This document shows, one piece after another, positions 10,396-22,132 of a stretch of 64,000 bases of DNA (its first letter is position 1; the number at the start of each line of letters is the position of its first letter). The notes beneath the pieces were generated by a model. That model saw nothing but the letters and a program-made list of their open reading frames with translations. It was not told where the DNA came from and searched no databases. The stretch is taken from assembly GCA_009667805.1 (NCBI GenBank), contig CM019069.1, positions 58,397,422 to 58,461,421 of the forward strand. Direction: 5' to 3'. This stretch comes from Leptobrachium leishanense (Eukaryota > Chordata > Amphibia > Anura > Megophryidae). The position numbers were made by a program, and so were the translations under genes.

Positions 10396-12593
10396 TGTCA
10401 GACCTTTTTAGATATGAAATTTCTATAACGCAGGAATGTTTAAATTTGGGGCCAGGAATTGCGTCACACAAACAACTTGTCTGCGTCGTTAATATATAAC
10501 AAGAATATGCGTTCTAAAGACAATGTAACAAGCGAGACTCGTTATCTATCAGCAAACATCCATTGTCCTTAATTAATTCTGGTTGTGTGAAACAAACAGA
10601 TGTTAGATCAAATGGTTTAAAAGTAAGGGAACACAATGACAACTAAGATACAAATCTCAGTATTGTGTTTATTTCGTCACATCGAAACTCTGAAAGACCA
10701 GGTAAACAGGGAACAAAGGGTTGCCCAATAAAGAAAAAAAAACCCGAGGTTAAATGGCTTGGATAAAACAGCTTGTAATGCTATTCGGCAATATGTACTA
10801 TATGGTATGAGAATATTTATTAGTTAGAACTGATAATTTTGGCATCTTATAAAAACAGAGGCCCTACCACATTTAGTTGATCATCACAAACGTCTGGTGT
10901 ACTAACCCGCATGAAGCCGATTAAGTCGGGTAACGTGTGAATGTTAAAAACGATACCACGAATGAATGAATGTATGTCCCCTCACATACACATCCCTGTG
11001 GATATAAGTAAAGGGGGATGAGATGCACACACGCTGTGGCGAAGTATGCTGGCGATGCCACAATAGAAATAAATTTTGATTTGTTAACAAAATCTATGGA
11101 GTCCCGGGATATAGGAATAAAAGACCCCAAACCAGTAAAAGATTGGCCAAACACATAAATTAATTCCTGCAGAAGGTTGATGGATGATCTGAGAGCGCCA
11201 TCTGCTGGCCAGGTAATATAACACCTGGACAGACCCCTGGAGTTGATGAATATATATATCCTCCAATCAAATGAGGCCACATAGTGATGGGCTAGATCTA
11301 AAACTGGGCGGAATACCACTATATAGAGGGGACACTCCAGAGCAGAAGGATCAACACACACTGAGAAAAGCTTGGGGAGAGACCTGAGGGACGCTTGGAG
11401 GGAAGAAAGGCAATTATCATCGGCCGCCCCTTTAAGACCGACCACACCCTAATCTTCCACCACTCTATCTTCACTAACCAGATGGTAAAGTATGCCTGAA
11501 TAATATGATATCTATTTTCTAATTGCATAGTCCTGATTTTAGATGTCCATCACAAACTAAAGGAATATAAATGAATTATTTTGCTGTTTGAGCCTAATAA
11601 TCAGAATAGTGATTCCACCTTCCAGTCCCCTGCAGAGGACTGCTAAGGGAGAAACTATTACCGGCTGCATACTTGAGCCATAATTTAGTGAAATTATTTA
11701 TATTCCAAGAATACTGTTTGTGGACATCTAAAAATATCAATTATATACCTATAGTGAGATACGCTGGGACCGTGAAATAGCTTTTAGATGTCAAGTGCCG
11801 TTCGCCCTATTCATAACATAGCATAACTCCTTCCATATCCATCTTGCAGCCCTTCCGAATGAATGCATGCACTGTAAGTCATTAAGGAGCGTTAGGTTAA
11901 CGTATATCGAATGAAGTGCTGTGATTGATCTGTGGAAGAGATAGTCTCCCTATCGAGTGTGTTATGTATCTCCCTGAAGGAAGTTGCAATTAGTGAATAG
12001 GCCCCCCACAATAATAAATTGTGCTGCAGGTGATGCCCAGTAACTGAGTGTTTATCTTAGCCAGGTGGAGGATTGGTTTATAAGGGGAAAGGTTTAAGTG
12101 AATAGAATAGAGCTTGGTGTTTAAGAGCTGAGGCGTGTATATCTGTGGTGCGGTCTATAAACCTAAAAGATCTGTCCATCAGATTATTGCGTGTCGCAGT
12201 ATCGCTACTAATCACGATCTATAATCACTTGTAAATTGTATCTTGCTAATCCGTCGATAACATATGATTGTATGAAACTTGACGTGTGAATAAATTTTGG
12301 TTTGAATTATTTTACCGTTACGCAGTCTCAGATCATCTTTATTGATTTTATTGTGTTTAAAAATATCTAGATAGCATCAAAAGAACTCGGGATAACGCGC
12401 CATATATTGGTTAAGACGTATATTCATTGATTGGTTATTAATCCCTACCTTAGGGGTTAAATACCAATTTATACCACTGGTATTGGAGGCACTGTCAATA
12501 ATATATATATATCTATATACATCTACGATAAGAAAAATATACGTCATAATTAATGTATCCCTGAAATATTAAAGAAGTCAATAATCTCTAACA
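10396..12593. mobile_element. Putative solo LTR or LTR-like insertion in the L1 spacer
   Basis: The segment starts TGTCAGACC and ends TCTAACA. It is flanked by ATAT on both sides (10392-10395 and 12594-12597), which would be a 4-bp target duplication. It separates two G-rich parts of the L1 inter-ORF spacer. TGTGAATAAATTTTGG near 12286 offers a polyadenylation signal, and CTATATAGAGG near 11320 a TATA-like site. At 2.2 kb it is long for an LTR, and an AT-rich 4-bp repeat can arise by chance. No coding sequence is visible. Confidence 0.4.
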
Positions 12594-12702
12594 ATATGGT
12601 TGCAAAGGTTCATACAGAAAGGCTGATACACGACCCAGTCCGGGATTGATAGGTGGGTAGGAGGAGAATCAAGGGTGGGGACGGTGACCATATGTATATG
12701 CT

Positions 12703-12935
12703 ACTGGGGAGGGGTGGGGACGGGGGGAGTGGAGGGGGGAGCGGGAAGGAGGGAAGGGGGGGAAGGGAGAAAAGAGAAAAGGAAGAGAAATGGAAAAAAG
12801 AAGAGAGGGGAAGGAGGGGGAACGAGAAAAAGGAAAGGGAAAAAGGAGAAAGAGGGGAAAGGAAGGGAAGGAAAAAAAGAAAAAAAGGAAAAAAAGGGGG
12901 GGGGAAGAGGGGAGGGTGGGGGGTGGGGAAGGGAA
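12703..12935 (+). repeat. Polypurine tract in the L1 inter-ORF spacer
   Basis: More than 200 bases are almost pure A and G, with many GGGG runs, and are open in several frames as Gly/Lys/Glu-rich nonsense. L1 spacers and UTRs often hold such tracts. It could form a triplex or G-quadruplex. Confidence 0.8.
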
Positions 12936-13507
12936 TGGTACTTTTTAATGGAAGAGAGGAGGTGGACGAAGGTTACGAATGTACTCATTGTCCGGCTGTT
13001 TCCATAACGAAGTGGTAGATTGATTTTGGGGACTATGAACTCTCACTCGGCAAATATAGGGGATGGTCCCATACTGACTTGAACCTCCCGTACTTTTCAG
13101 AAGTGCTCTCATAATTTTTTTTTAATTTTTTTTGTCTTGACCCTACGAAGGTATCTACTTGAGGAATATGTAGATTGCTAGACCTGAGGATTGAAGGGGA
13201 TTTCCCATTCTGGGGGGGGGATTGGTGGCAGTGGACGGAGGGATGTGTTCTGAAAAAAGTCTCTTCTACTGTGGGTTATATGCTATGTTCGCCGGCGTTG
13301 TTGTTTGCATGCTAATTGTATATACTTTTTGGTTACGGTTCGACGTTTTCTTTTTCTTACAAGTTTTTCTACTTCATTTACACTTGTCTCTCCCCAGAGG
13401 TTTTGCGTCCATTTACCTCACGAGCCATCTTAACGGAGGATTGCACGTTGTCCTTCCCTCCTTGATCGGTTTCCTGACGGGCACCTTCGCCTCACCGGTA
13501 ACCCCAA

Positions 13508-13622
13508 CCCCCCTTTTTTTTTTATTTCTCTTCCTTTCTCTCTCCTTTTCTTTACTCTTCCTCTCTCCTCTTTTCCTTTCTCTTGTCTTCTTCTCATTCC
13601 CCCTTCCCCTCCCCTCCCCCTG
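13508..13622 (+). repeat. Polypyrimidine tract before L1 ORF2
   Basis: A nearly pure C/T stretch lies just upstream of the ORF2 endonuclease. With the polypurine tract 0.6 kb upstream it forms a pair of opposite strand bias. Confidence 0.8.
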
Positions 13623-14131
13623 CTTGCGGAATGGACGGGGCAACTGACGGGCGTGGGGGGATAGATTGTTGTCCTGGGGCGTTTCGGGATCGGCCGCTGC
13701 ACTTCCTCACCTACAAACACCAAAGGCTTAATGCTCCGGAAAAAAGGAGTAGATTGATCAGGGAACTCTACACTCTCTAAGCATCAATAGTGTTTCTTCA
13801 AGAAACACATTTTCGTAAGGATATGCCTACTACACTGACCTCACGACAATATCCTGAGGGATACTATAGTAATTATATAGCCGTGATATCGCGAGGCACA
13901 GCAATCCTATTTTCACATGATGTGCCCTTTCAATTAGAGGAACAGCAGATTGATGACGACGGCCGCTATATTTTTCTGCGGGGAAAAATACTAGGCACTC
14001 AATATACCTTTGCATCAATTTACCTCCCTAATACGGGCCAACATAAATGTCTGGCACGTATTCTTAAGCGGCTCACCTCATTCTCATCTGGCATCTTGGT
14101 GCTCGCGGGAGATTTTAATGTCCCCCTTGAC

Positions 14132-14900
14132 TAGTAGGGATGTGCGTTTCGGAATTTCCACGAAATTTCCCGATTCGTGCATTCAGATTTGGCCGATTTT
14201 CCGAAAATTTTCAGATCTGAAAACTGCAGATACGAAAAAATTTCCGAAACGAAACGAAAATTTGTTCGGAATTTTCGAATGGACTAGAAAGGTGTAAAAA
14301 TCGAAAATCATTTTTGTTCCATTCGTAATTTCGGCTCCTTTCCTGATTTCGGTTCCATTTCAGTAATTTCGGACAACGTATTTTTTGGTTATATTGCTGA
14401 TTCTGTAATTTTGTATCATTCCCATCTCAATGTATCCTTGTAAAGCATGAGAAATCTCAATGTATCCTTCCTGGAAAACCAGAGAAATCTCAATGTATCC
14501 TTCTTGTAAAACCAGAGAAATCTCAATGTATCCTTCCTGGAAAACCAGAGAAATCTCAATGTATCCTTCCCGGGAAACCAGAGAAATCTCAATGTATCCT
14601 TCTTGTAAAACACGAGAAATCTCAATGGCAGAATTATCGTATCGACAGAAATATCGGATCCGAAAAACCATTAGTTTACGTCAAAACAAATAGACACTTT
14701 GAAACGAGGAGAACAGACGTTCCGAAAAACACGAAAATTTCCGAAATTACGAAAAAAAGTCGATACGAAAAACGAAACAAAAACGAATCAAAAACTAAAC
14801 AAACCGAAACGGAAATCGGCCGAAACGAGATGAAACCAAAATTTACAAAATCCGAACGAACCGGAAAAAAAAAAAAAAAAAGAAGCGGTGCACAAGTCTA
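14132..14900. mobile_element. TIR element inserted in the L1 endonuclease
   Basis: It is flanked by TTGAC on both sides (14127-14131 and 14901-14905). Its left end is TAGTAGGGATGTGCG and its complementary right end is TAGACTTGTGCACCGC, so the termini are short imperfect inverted repeats. The flanks of the interior are rich in CGAAA/TTTCG, and the two halves are loosely palindromic. The middle holds a 33-bp tandem array. There is no coding capacity. I cannot assign the superfamily: a 5-bp duplication fits several. Confidence 0.7.
14431..14625. repeat. 33-bp tandem array, unit core AATCTCAATGTATCCTTC
   Basis: Six units start at 14431, 14461, 14494, 14527, 14560 and 14593. All but the first are 33 bp. 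Because 33 is a multiple of three, short repetitive open frames appear on both strands; I do not regard them as genes. The same core occurs singly in an interspersed repeat near 38861-38900 and, inverted and degraded, near 50905-50945 and 54500-54540. Confidence 0.9.
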
Positions 14901-15067
14901 TTGACCAGGCGCATGGACACTTCTAGAACATGTTCCTCTATACCTCCCAGTACCCTGAGACACATTAAAAGATCATTGGATTCCCTGCACTTAGTTGACA
15001 TCTGGCGAGCGTTTAATGCGGGAACACGTATTATTCGACAGTTCATTCATCGTCTTCTCGCATAGAC

Positions 15068-16280
15068 TGTGGCAGATTAGACCTGTATTTCTATCTATAT
15101 AAGGGTCTGCCTGTATATATGTGTCTATCTGCCTGTTTATGCATATCTCCTCTCCTCCATATAGAGTTATATTCATATTTGTGTCTGACCATTTGGTAAG
15201 TTTATCCCCGTGTTCACAGCTGAAATGCAATCAGAAGGTTTAGCTTTCTCCCTTGGGGGGAGGATATAACACGTAGCTGTAAAAAAGGAAATTTCTTTGT
15301 ACACTAACAGAGAAAATCACACCTTGGTAGCCAGGTCGGCCCCAAGAGATGGGCACACAATCTTCCACGACAGGAAGCACATCCTTGATCTCTAAGGGGG
15401 GTCTGGAGGGAAGAGGGACGCCTTTAGGCAATTAAAGATTAATTGACAAGCTTACTGAGCATGAGCGAGAATTGCACCCTGGGAAATGAAGTCCAGGACA
15501 CTGGGCCATTTGTGGGTGGGGGTTGGAAGGATCAGGAAATGAATAAATTCTGAAAACTGGCCATGTGCTTTGGCTGATCACTTGGGATTCCTTCTAAAGA
15601 GGACTGATTTGTCCATGCTCTACCTCCAGATCCCAGGAGGCACCGATGCCAGTTACTGAGTATTCCGTCGTAAGTAAGGCTCTGTGATTAACACCTTTTT
15701 CTTTATATTTTGCTGTGTATTGTATAAGTAAATGATTTATTCTAGTTATGATTTTTTATGTAACTAAGCACTGATTTTTCTATCCTAAATAAACCAAAAA
15801 ATATTTAAGTTTTGACTCTGGCTGATGAAATTCACGCTAACTAAGAGATTGGGAGAATTGCTATTTGCCTTAAGCTCGGTTATATATATAAGAAATTGCG
15901 TGTTGCGGTAGTCAGGAAACGGCAGGGAATTGTGGGATTCGTAGTCACTGTCATAGTCTAGGATAGTCTGGCGGCTAAGCCCTGCGTCTCCTGTTGCGAC
16001 GCGTGTAGTGTCCGTGAGGACTGGTGGCAGCGTTACTAATAGAATAAGAAAGGGAGTTCCAGGATTGTGAGAGACGTAGTGAGTCCGCGCTTCAGGAGAA
16101 GACTTGTGCTACGTTGCAATCCTGGGATCAGTATATCGCGCTCTACATGCCTGTTGTGAGAGGTAGTGTGGCCGGGACGGGTAGAGAAGTGCGCCTAATT
16201 ATCTGGGTCTAGGATAGATAGATAGTGCGCGGCTTAACCCGGCGTCTTTGCGCAGCAGCGCGCGTAGTTTGGTCGTGACA
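15068..16280. mobile_element. Solo LTR inserted in L1 ORF2
   Basis: The segment begins TGTGGCAG and ends GTCGTGACA, the TG...CA pattern of LTRs. It is flanked by the 5-bp duplication TAGAC (15063-15067 and 16281-16285). Removing it with one TAGAC restores the L1 endonuclease reading frame across the site, which fixes the borders. CTATATAAGG near 15095 and CCTAAATAAACC near 15784 are possible TATA and polyadenylation signals. No internal retroviral genes remain. The family is unknown. Confidence 0.82.
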
Positions 16281-16375
16281 TAGACTACCTCTTTTTACAA
16301 CAACACCAATTGCATCTGGTTCTGAACACAGATATAGGAACACGTACGTGGTCAGATCACTCTCCGGTGTGGTTG

Positions 16376-19361
16376 GAGCTGACATCTCCCCTCACACGCC
16401 CACGGGAGCGTTCATGGCGCCTTAACCTGACCCTGTTAGAAGACCCAATGTTTATCACTGAATTGACGGATCACATCAGCCAATACATCCAAGATAACTT
16501 AGATGTGGGTGACGTACCGATGGCCACGGTCTGGGAGGCCCATAAGGCGGTGGTCAGGGGCATTCTCATTAGTAAGGCAACGGCACTTAAAAAGGAAAAG
16601 TCTCTAGAGGTCAAAGAACTATTAGAAAAAATCCGCCTGTTGGAATCGACCCAATGCCCCATGGATGAGCCCTCTTTTCTGGAGATGGCTTCTCTGAGAC
16701 GCCGACTTAACGATCTTCTAAACGAACGAATTCGATTGGACTCCATGAAAGCGCGATGCAGATTCGCACTTTTGGAAAATAAGCCGGGTCGGCTTCTCGC
16801 ACACCTACTACGAAAGCAACGACGCTCCACATACATCGCAAAGATTAGATTACGATCGGGCATTTGCTTATCTAGACCAGATGAGATTATGAAGGAATTT
16901 GCCTCCTACTAGCAAGACCTGTACCATTTAGAGTTGACAGAGGGAAATGGGCCGACTCTTGAATCCCTGCAGGAGTACCTCCAAGACCGTATCCACACAA
17001 CGCTATCATCGGCAGCCAGAGAGGCTCTAGCAATGCCTCTTACAGGTGGAGAATTACTGTCGGCACTGAAACTAATGAAAAATGGACTGAGCCCGGGACC
17101 TGATGGGCTCCCGCTAGAATACTATAAATGCTTCTCCGAGGAGTTCTCCCCTTATGCTGAAACTTTTCCAGTCCGTGGATGGAACGCATAAACTCCACCC
17201 GCAAACTCTGGCTGCCACTATTGCGGTCCTCCCCAAACCGGACAAGGACCATACAGAATGTAAAAACTATAGACCAATCTCGCTATTAAATTCAGATACG
17301 AAAATCTTGGCGAAACTCATGGCAGAACTGCTAAAGCCATATCTACCGGGTCTGGTTAAGCCGGATCAGGTGGGTTGCATCCCGGGTAGGGAGGCCAAAG
17401 ATGCCACAACCAGGGCTCTTAATGCGATCTCGATTGCGAAACACTCGAACACGGGCCTGCTGTTGCTATCGGCCGACGCCGAAAAGGCTTTTGATCGGGT
17501 CCGATGGCAATATCTGTTCGAAGTCCTGAAGGTAATGGGGTTTCCCGATACCTATCTGCAGTGGATATTTGCCCTTTATTCCTATCCGATGGCACGTATC
17601 AGGATTAACGGAGCACTCTCCCAGGGAATATTAATTCGCAATGGTACACGACAGGGGTGCCCGCTCTCGCCTTTACTGTTCGCCCTATCATTAGAACCAC
17701 TGCTGGAATCCATTCGACTTAGGGCGGACATTGAAGGTGTCAGGGGAAGATCAGCCTCCCATTTAGTATCAGCATATGCAGACGATCTGCTATTTATGCT
17801 AACGGATGCGGAGAGATCGCTGCCAGCTGTCCTACAGTTACGGAGTTTGGAAAATATTCCGGCTTCCGTATTAACCCAGATAAATCTGAGCTACTGGACA
17901 TCAATTTACCACAGACTATGACAAATCACTTGAAACAAAGTCTACCATTCAAATGGTGTAGAGACAAGATGAAGTACCTCGGAATATGGCTGACGTCGTC
18001 CCATACGCGACTCTTTGAACTTAACTACAAAACGCTCCTTGACTCTTTGGGCACTGATCTAGAGGGGTGGTCTGGGAAATTTATATCGTGGCTCGGAAGA
18101 ATAAATGTCATTAAAATGAATATTATGCCCCGCCTACTATACTTATACCAAACGGTGCCTATCCGGATACCGATCACCTTTTTCGCTATGTTACGAACGA
18201 AATGGTTGAAATTCATATGGCCAAAGGGAAGACCTAGGGTACGTGTTGGTACACTGTACCGAGCTAAAGCCCTCGGGGGCCTTGCACTACCAGATGCTAA
18301 GCTGTACTATCAGGCCGCACAATTGTCTCGCATCTTGGATTGGTCACTGACTACCTCGGAGAAACTGTGGTTGGATTTGGAGGAAAAGATCATGGGGATG
18401 CCGTTATGGACGTTGCCGTGGTTCCGTCCAAGAGACCTCCCGGAGCAACTACTACCATGGAGCTTACCTAGGGAAACGTTGCGATTGTGGCGGAGGATCA
18501 GAATGCCGACCGCACTGACCTCTGCGATTTCACAGCTCCTACCGCTTACTCACAACCCAGGATTTCCTCCTGGGGTGTGCAAAGCCTTGCGCCGCCGCTT
18601 AGATTTACCGGACAGGATCACGGTCCACTCTCTTCTGAACAATGGTCAGCTACCTCCAATCTTGGATGTCGATGGAATGCACCACCCACTGCACTGGAGC
18701 GTTTCAACTATCATCAACTTAAGTCTTATCTAGCTTCATTGAACGCCGGATAGTCTTACACTCCCGCTCACCCCCTTTGAAAACTTCTACCGGCTAGGAA
18801 TACCACTGGCAAGAAGCATCTCAGTGCTATATCGCTTGCTACAAATCAGCGGATAGGGAGGTACCTGGGTACCAAGACAGGTGGCAAGAGATTCTGAATT
18901 GTACCTTCTCCGAAGATGACTGGAATATGACTAATGCACTGATACATCGGGGATCCCCAGCTCTCAAATGTGCAGAAAATGCATACAAACTGGTCTCCTT
19001 TTGGTACTGGACGCCTGAGCGAGTACATAGAATACAGCCTACAGCTGACCCCACATGCTGGCGATGCAAAAGAGCTCGAGGCAGTTATCTCCATATTTGG
19101 TGGGACTGCTCGGTCCTTCGTCCTTTCTGGAGATTAGTACATGAGGGAGCGTGTCAAGTCACAGACCTAGATGTCTCATTCACCGCAGCAACATACCTCC
19201 TACTGCATTTCCCAGCATCCATCGAAAACATGCACCGGTCTGTGGCATTGCGTCTTTTATTTGCAGCAAGACTATTGATCCCCGTGCTGTGGGGATCCCA
19301 GACCGCTCCTACTCGACGCACGTGGATAACCGGAGTAGAGTCTCTGAGGGCTGTGGATTGA
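16376..19361 (+). pseudogene. L1 ORF2 reverse transcriptase and C-terminal domain, decayed
   Basis: The region encodes the linker after the endonuclease, with a stop near 16910, and then the RT fingers and palm: LSPGPDGLPLEYYK, a frameshift near 17150, VLPKPDKD, NYRPISLLNSDTKILAK, the motif A region LLLSADAEKAFDRVRW, TRQGCPLSPLLFAL and the catalytic YADD at about 17776-17787. A frameshift near 17855 leads into FKWCRDKMKYLGIWL and the thumb (WLGRINVIKMNIMPRLLYLYQ). Further breaks follow near 18730. The last part (18927-19361) keeps the cysteine-rich PTCWRCKRARGSYLHIWW typical of L1 ORF2 C-termini. All catalytic RT residues are readable, but the frame is broken at least four times. Confidence 0.9.
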
Positions 19362-20100
19362 CTGGTCGCACAAGACCGAGACCAAATAGATGTCTTCTGT
19401 AGAACATGGATTTACTGGGATGAATTTGTCTCGGGAGGTCAGTCGAATACTTGATCACTGGTGGAGTGAGAATGGTGCTGGTGAGTGTCGAGGTGGTGGC
19501 CGGCCCGGAGGTCTGTTGTGTCCCCTGCGCTCGTCGGCTGCATAGGTCATTGGAGTTAGTTCTGGAGTGCTCCTAACCTTCCACCTCCCTTGCCTCACCC
19601 TCCCCCGATGCCTATTACTCTTATTCTTTCACTTTTTCAGCTCTCCTTTTTCACGCTAACTCTCCACCCCCCCCTCTTTTTTTTTTCCCCTCTTCTATCT
19701 CTCTCTTATTCTCCTCATCTCCCTCTCCCTTTTTATTGTTAATTTGTTTTGTTTGGCTTGACCTATAAACACAATATGTCACATACTGAGGATTGACACA
19801 TATTTTACTGCAATGGCATGACGCGACTGCCGGATACCTATGTCCCTGAAAGGTGATTACCCTGATGGGAGACGTCATGTATAATCTTCTTGATATTGCA
19901 ATCCGGGACCTCCTAAACCATTTTTATTATGTATACCAACACTGAAACTGTGGGACCCAAAGACTTATCTCCCAAGATGCGGCTCGGCTGTACAATTGTT
20001 GTACACTCAGCACAGTCAGGAACATACATTATTGCCTTGTTTTGTGGTTTTATGTGATGCCATTCTTCATGTAATAAAAACATTTTTTATTTTTTTTATT
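19362..20100 (+). other. L1 3' untranslated region and tail
   Basis: Non-coding sequence follows the ORF2 remnant and includes a pyrimidine-rich tract at about 19630-19735. It ends with AATAAA near 20073 and a T/A-rich tail. A CR1-like fragment starts about 12 bases later. Confidence 0.65.
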
Positions 20101-20112
20101 TTTGAAATTCAA

Positions 20113-20412
20113 AAGGAAACATAGAAAAATGTCGGCAGATAAGAACCTGTCGGCCCATCTAGTCTGCCCAATTACATGGATAATTTACCTGTATTTATCT
20201 TTGGTTTAGGATAGCCTTATGCCTATCCCATGCCTGCTTAAATTAAATTACTGTTTTGGCCTCTACCACTTCAACTGGAAGACTGTTCCATGTATCCACC
20301 ACCCTCTCAGTAAAATAATGCTTCCTGATGTTATTTTTAAACCTTTGCCCCTCTATGTCCTCTTGTTTTGCTACTTTGTTTCCTTTTAAATATACTCCCT
20401 TCCTCTACCTTA
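20113..20412 (-). mobile_element. CR1-like LINE 3' fragment
   Basis: Read on the minus strand it encodes the end of a LINE reverse transcriptase (a TRGH...RFK block, then a TERVVDTWNSLPVEVVEAK-like block) followed by a short 3' UTR and a TTTCTATG tail. It is about 85-90 percent like the plus-strand copy at 55368-55685 by eye. It is 5'-truncated, as most LINE copies are. Confidence 0.8.
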
Positions 20413-20866
20413 TGGATTCCCTTTACGTGTTCACTGCATCCACAGTGTACAGACAAACCAAAACAAAAATAGTTTCCATGCAATTCTTTTTTCCCCCCCC
20501 CCCACTTGTTTGAAGTGTCCTTTCTTTGGTTTCCTACAAAAAAATAAAATAAAAATAAAACCCTGACTAATCTTGGCTGGATATAAAACAAAAACAAATG
20601 CACATATTAAGTGACATCTTTGTTTCCATGCCGGTTCTTTCTTGGTCATCATAGGTTGGCAATATCAAAACTGTCAAGCGATTTGGAACTATGAGTAACT
20701 GTTCAAAATGAAAGATTTTCACAAGGTACAGGAAGTGGATTTCAGTAGATAGAGTTTATTTGGGGTAGCAGTCCTAATGTCGATACGGTGCTGTATCATG
20801 AGGTCACTTGACCAAGCTTCTTTCAGTGCAACCTCTCACCTTAAGGCTTAGATGATTGGGAATGTT
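20413..20866. other. Unrecognised DNA
   Basis: AT-rich sequence with a C run near 20493. I see no gene or element. Confidence 0.5.
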
Positions 20867-20976
20867 CAGCCTCGGCCCTCCAGATGTTTTGGAACTACAT
20901 TTCCCACAAAGCTCCGATCTAATGAGTGGCTGTGCATCACTGGAGAGTCCCAAACATCTGAAGGGCCAAGGTTAAG
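20867..20976. mobile_element. Short palindromic MITE
   Basis: The left arm CAGCCTCGGCCCTCCAGATG and the complementary right arm TTAACCTTGGCCCTTCAGATG (19 of its bases align) are imperfect inverted repeats of a hairpin of about 110 bp. The inner part keeps the ACTACATTTCCCA motif seen in many vertebrate hairpin MITEs. No coding capacity. Confidence 0.65.
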
Positions 20977-21360
20977 CACCCTCGGCTTAGAGTTTTCATT
21001 TCTGTTCTGCTGTAGACACTGCTTGTGCCAACATACCAGCAGCTCCGTGACTCTGCAAAGTCCCCTCTTGGTAGACTGTAACAGAGAATTTAATTTGTCT
21101 ATAGGAATGCCATTTGAATATGGCGAATCCACACAACTTTAATCATGCATGGTTCCAGTCAGAGTGATGCCTTCGGCAACTGCCTTTTTTGTGTAGATAT
21201 AGGACCACTTCTGTCCATGCATTTTTTGGCAAGTGTGGAAGAGAGATAGTGATAGGTTTGTAAAACATTTATGTGGCGAGCTACAGGCTGGGAAATTATG
21301 GAATAACTAGTTCATGAGAATATTTCCCAATTGAAAACCTGGAGGTTAGTAGTTAACCAT

Positions 21361-22127
21361 TGTGACGGGAACACGCTCCTTCCGCCTGTTGTGGCTCTCC
21401 AGACACCCCCTTACCAAGATCAGCTCGGCCGCTGAGTTGCTCGGAACTCCATCGCTCGAGCAGCCTGATCTGTAGCTCCAGACCTGCTTGGTCTGATCCT
21501 CTGCCTCTCTGAATTTACAGAAGGCCGCTCTGCCTTCTGGGGGTGTTCGTGGGTACCCTGAATGAGACACCAGACAGACTGTATGTTCAAACAGGATTCT
21601 GAGACTTATTGAAAAAAGACACTATTTATGGCCAGGTCCAAAAGTTATAATTTGCATACCAACAGACGAACATTGACCTACTAATACTCTAATTACATTA
21701 TGTCAGTTAGATATTAACAGTAAACATTCCTTAGCCTTCATATCACACATCATTTACATAATCTATTGTTCCAATAGATCAGATTACCTCTGCAGTCAAA
21801 CACTGTTCCAGACTCATTACTCCATAACCAGATGACAAAGAGAAAGCCCTCTTGCATAATCACACATCACTCAAACCTGTTTACGTTCTACACAAAATAA
21901 AGGTCTGGACCTTCAAAACACATCTCTAAGTTCACTTTCACATTCAGCAATGAAATTACATTTAAAACTAAAGCTAAGCAATTTACAATACATTTAAAAC
22001 CACACCACGCAATATAAATGAACATAAAGTCTTTCCCAAGGCAAAGGTCTATGTCTTTTGGGGGTTTTGCCAGGAAAATAAAAGTCTTGGGGTTTGAAGC
22101 AGGGAGCGCTACGTCACTTCCATGACA
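21361..22127. mobile_element. Solo LTR
   Basis: It begins TGTGACGGGAAC and ends CTTCCATGACA, with the 5-bp duplication ACCAT on both sides (21356-21360 and 22128-22132). AATAAAAG near 22077 is a plausible polyadenylation signal. There are no internal genes, so this is a recombined solo LTR of 767 bp. The family is unknown and it shares no obvious sequence with the LTRs at 15068 or 49487. Confidence 0.75.
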
Positions 22128-22132
22128 ACCAT

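Larger units (their letters stand above)
13700..16375 (+). pseudogene. L1 ORF2 APE-type endonuclease domain, split by two insertions
   Basis: The endonuclease nicks target DNA to prime reverse transcription. The coding pieces are 13700-14131 (RLNAPEKRSRLIREL, VFLQETHF, FASIYLPN, LVLAGDFNVPLD), 14906-15062 (SLDSLHLVDIWRAFN and a small SSSSRID block) and 16286-16375 (YLFLQQHQLHLVLN, RTWSDHSPVWLEL). The QETH, GDFN and SDHSPV motifs are the metal-binding and catalytic signatures of the APE family. A stop lies near 13779. The gaps are filled by a TIR element (14132-14900) and a solo LTR (15068-16280), and the reading resumes after each one. The domain continues directly into the reverse transcriptase. 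Confidence 0.88.
8835..20100 (+). mobile_element. Near full-length L1 LINE, decayed and split by insertions
   Basis: The order is ORF1, a purine/pyrimidine-rich spacer, ORF2 endonuclease, reverse transcriptase, a C-terminal cysteine motif and a 3' region ending in AATAAA plus a T/A-rich tail near 20073-20100. Removing the insertions at 10396-12593, 14132-14900 and 15068-16280 leaves about 7 kb, the usual L1 size. Reading frames carry frameshifts and stops, so the copy is dead. The 5' border is not defined. No target duplication was identified. Confidence 0.85.

Noticed and set aside
10921..11445. 174-codon minus-strand open frame
   Set aside because: No recognisable domain, and it lies within the LTR-like insertion; probably chance.
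12653..13018. Gly/Lys/Glu-rich open frames
   Set aside because: Translations of the polypurine tract in the L1 spacer.
14431..14625. Array of regularly spaced repeats resembling CRISPR
   Set aside because: The units are contiguous 33-bp repeats without unique spacers, lie in a eukaryotic transposon and have no cas genes nearby.
15068..16280. A full provirus at this LTR
   Set aside because: Only one LTR-like copy is present and the L1 frame resumes directly after the duplicated TAGAC, so no internal genes are missing from view.
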